Assembly: GCA_964628385.1 (NCBI GenBank)
Contig: CAZVOD010000145.1
Location: 1 to 5,620 of the forward strand
Source of the DNA: JANQPA01 sp964628385
Lineage (GTDB): Bacteria; Bacteroidota; Bacteroidia; Chitinophagales; Saprospiraceae
DNA: 5,620 nt
Direction of reading: 5' to 3'
The notes below the pieces were generated by a model. The model did no database searches. It saw only the letters and a program-made list of their open reading frames with translations, and had not been told where the DNA came from. A program made the translations under genes and the position numbers. Shown piece by piece: positions 4,307-5,620 of the stretch (its first letter is position 1; every line of letters starts with the position of its first letter).

Positions 4307-5467
4307 TTATAAATTTTTAAGTTCTTCTATTTTGGCCGCAAAATAACTACTTTTTTCAGGAAATTTCAATATTAATTGATTATACATTTTGATGGCTCGA
4401 TCATATTGCTGTTGTAAGACTAGCAATTCAGCCAATGTTTCTGAGGCTAAATCCTGACTTTCCTTGAGGCTCAGCTCTGCAATCCTGGATACTTTACTTT
4501 GAATATTTTTTTGTGCATGCCTCTTTTGTCTTCTCGCGATCTTGGCATCTTCTCGTTTTTTTGACTCCATTAATTCACTGAGCTGCATCCTGACATGAAC
4601 AGGTTGAAATTGTTGGACCCAGCTACTAAATGATGTTTTGGGCGTAGGCATCGGAGCATTATTTTGTTTTGAGGTTTCCATAACTTGTTCACCTTTAAGT
4701 GGTTGAATATTAAAATTATTGCCATTTATACGGTGGTTCTCTTTTGGTTGTTCTTCCTCTTCTTCTTCCTCAGGCTGGATGTCAGTGGAGGTATTCTCGC
4801 CTTGTAATTGATCCTGAATAGGTGTATGTTGTTGATCACCAATAAGTTCTGTAGTATCTGGCGCTATTTTATCTTTATCCTTATCACGCTCGTCTTCAAT
4901 CGTTTCTTCATTATGATTATCAACTATTCCTTCTTTTTTTGGTAAACTGCTCTCTTGATCCTGATTAATACCAATATTAGATATAGAATTTAATAAATTC
5001 TCAACCCTTTGTTGGCCAGCCGAAGAGGCTACTTCAACGGAAGAATCCGACTCATCGGATTGTTCTTCTTCTGAGGGGCTACCGTTAGCGAGAAATGAAA
5101 AAATATTGTCGGTATCATCATTGAGAGAAAGATCAACGGGTAAAGGGGCTAACTCCTCTTCGTGGAACGACAAATCCTTGAGCTCCAGATAGTCTTCGGC
5201 AAGTTCAAAACTTTCTATGTTGGATTTACTCACATTCAATTCTTTGAGCAGCCCATACAAAAAAGAACGATCCTGACTATAAATGGCAGAAGTTCGCAGG
5301 TTTTTCTCAAATTCTTTGTGTTGCTCCTGATGGCTTTTGATCAATAACAAATAGTGTAGGTTGGTGCTGTAGGGATACTGCATCACCAAACTCTTCAACT
5401 CCTCATAGGGCAGTTGATATAACTGCGAAAAGTCCCTTATGAATTTGACAAAGTTTTCTGCATTCAT
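4307..5467 (-). CDS. Uncharacterised Bacteroidota protein with acidic linker and C-terminal TPR, coupled to secG
   Basis: This 386-residue protein has three parts. Residues 1-105 are helical, with a motif (YPYSTNLHYLLLIKS, then AIYSQDRSFLYGLL) that I recall from unnamed Bacteroidota proteins. Residues 105-275 are a low-complexity, strongly acidic and polar linker, including seven Glu in a row at 233-239, and are probably disordered. Residues 279-386 contain a conserved-looking FSSWVQQFQPV, a very basic segment (SKKREDAKIARRQKRHAQK, 302-320), and one good TPR-like helix pair (about 340-374; LAELL, YDRAIKMYNQLI, FP). There is no signal peptide or membrane helix, so it should be cytoplasmic. Its stop lies three bases before the secG start. 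The context suggests, without proof, an adaptor or assembly role at the translocon or in general protein biogenesis. No enzymatic motif is visible, and no in-frame alternative start looks better than the first ATG, since the conserved N-terminal region begins close to it. Confidence 0.85.
   Translation of the reverse strand: MNAENFVKFIRDFSQLYQLPYEELKSLVMQYPYSTNLHYLLLIKSHQEQHKEFEKNLRTSAIYSQDRSFLYGLLKELNVSKSNIESFELAEDYLELKDLSFHEEELAPLPVDLSLNDDTDNIFSFLANGSPSEEEQSDESDSSVEVASSAGQQRVENLLNSISNIGINQDQESSLPKKEGIVDNHNEETIEDERDKDKDKIAPDTTELIGDQQHTPIQDQLQGENTSTDIQPEEEEEEEQPKENHRINGNNFNIQPLKGEQVMETSKQNNAPMPTPKTSFSSWVQQFQPVHVRMQLSELMESKKREDAKIARRQKRHAQKNIQSKVSRIAELSLKESQDLASETLAELLVLQQQYDRAIKMYNQLILKFPEKSSYFAAKIEELKNL
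4751..4771. repeat. Trinucleotide-like tract encoding seven Glu
   Basis: Seven TTC/CTC triplets in a row encode Glu233-239 of the 386-residue protein on the minus strand. Such tracts can slip in replication, here in whole codons, so linker length may vary between strains without breaking the frame. Confidence 0.7.
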
Positions 5468-5620
5468 CTCTAAGCTTCTTTTCTGTGTATGTAGTAAATC
5501 ATCTTAACTTGTGACCTCTTAATTTACCACACAATGTTGATAAACCGAAATTTTTAGCGCTCTTTTAAGAAAGTCAAGTTCGATTTGATTTTAAATATAA
5601 AAATACGATAGGTACCTATT
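5468..5620. other. Upstream region of the 386-residue gene and secG
   Basis: These 153 bases carry no convincing coding frame and probably hold the promoter of the minus-strand operon. A minus-strand TTGAC (within 5570-5580), with AAATTTCG about 21 bases on, is a poor match to the Bacteroidota consensus, so I do not call a promoter. ATAGGTACCTAT at 5608-5619 is a perfect 12-base palindrome at the very edge. Any gene further upstream lies outside the window. Confidence 0.5.

Overview
The window looks like ordinary chromosome from a member of the Bacteroidota, probably Cytophagales-like. The case rests on three things: the gene order (an uncharacterised TPR-type protein, then secG, groES and groEL, all on the minus strand), A-rich leaders without a Shine-Dalgarno sequence (clear before groEL), and a Bacteroidota-style HMG-CoA lyase. 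The genus cannot be read from the sequence.

Left part (1-1409). A strong hairpin with A and T tracts at 27-74 separates whatever ends at the left edge from a small two-helix membrane protein on the minus strand (103-336). Diverging from it on the plus strand is a hydroxymethylglutaryl-CoA lyase (best start 558, end 1409). The space between these two genes holds an operator-like inverted repeat at 361-383.

Middle (1410-3551). The lyase and groEL converge on a very clear bidirectional terminator (1542-1567). groES (3282-3551) and groEL (1590-3227) form the usual chaperonin operon with a 54-base gap. A candidate Bacteroidota-type promoter lies just upstream of groES. No CIRCE element is visible.

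Right part (3552-5620). About 490 bases between secG and groES contain no convincing gene. They do hold several inverted repeats, a likely secG terminator, and a 30-codon open frame that starts in the loop of a hairpin. secG (4040-4303) follows the 386-residue protein (4307-5467) with only 3 bases between stop and start, so the two are probably co-translated. The last 150 bases look like that operon's upstream region.

How the genes relate: secG encodes a translocon subunit and groESL the cytosolic folding machine, so the minus-strand block concerns protein biogenesis. The lyase is metabolically separate (leucine/HMG-CoA breakdown). I found no mobile element, CRISPR array, tRNA or rRNA, and no clear new system. 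The points most worth checking are the secG-coupled unknown protein, the small frame after secG and the regulatory layout before groES.
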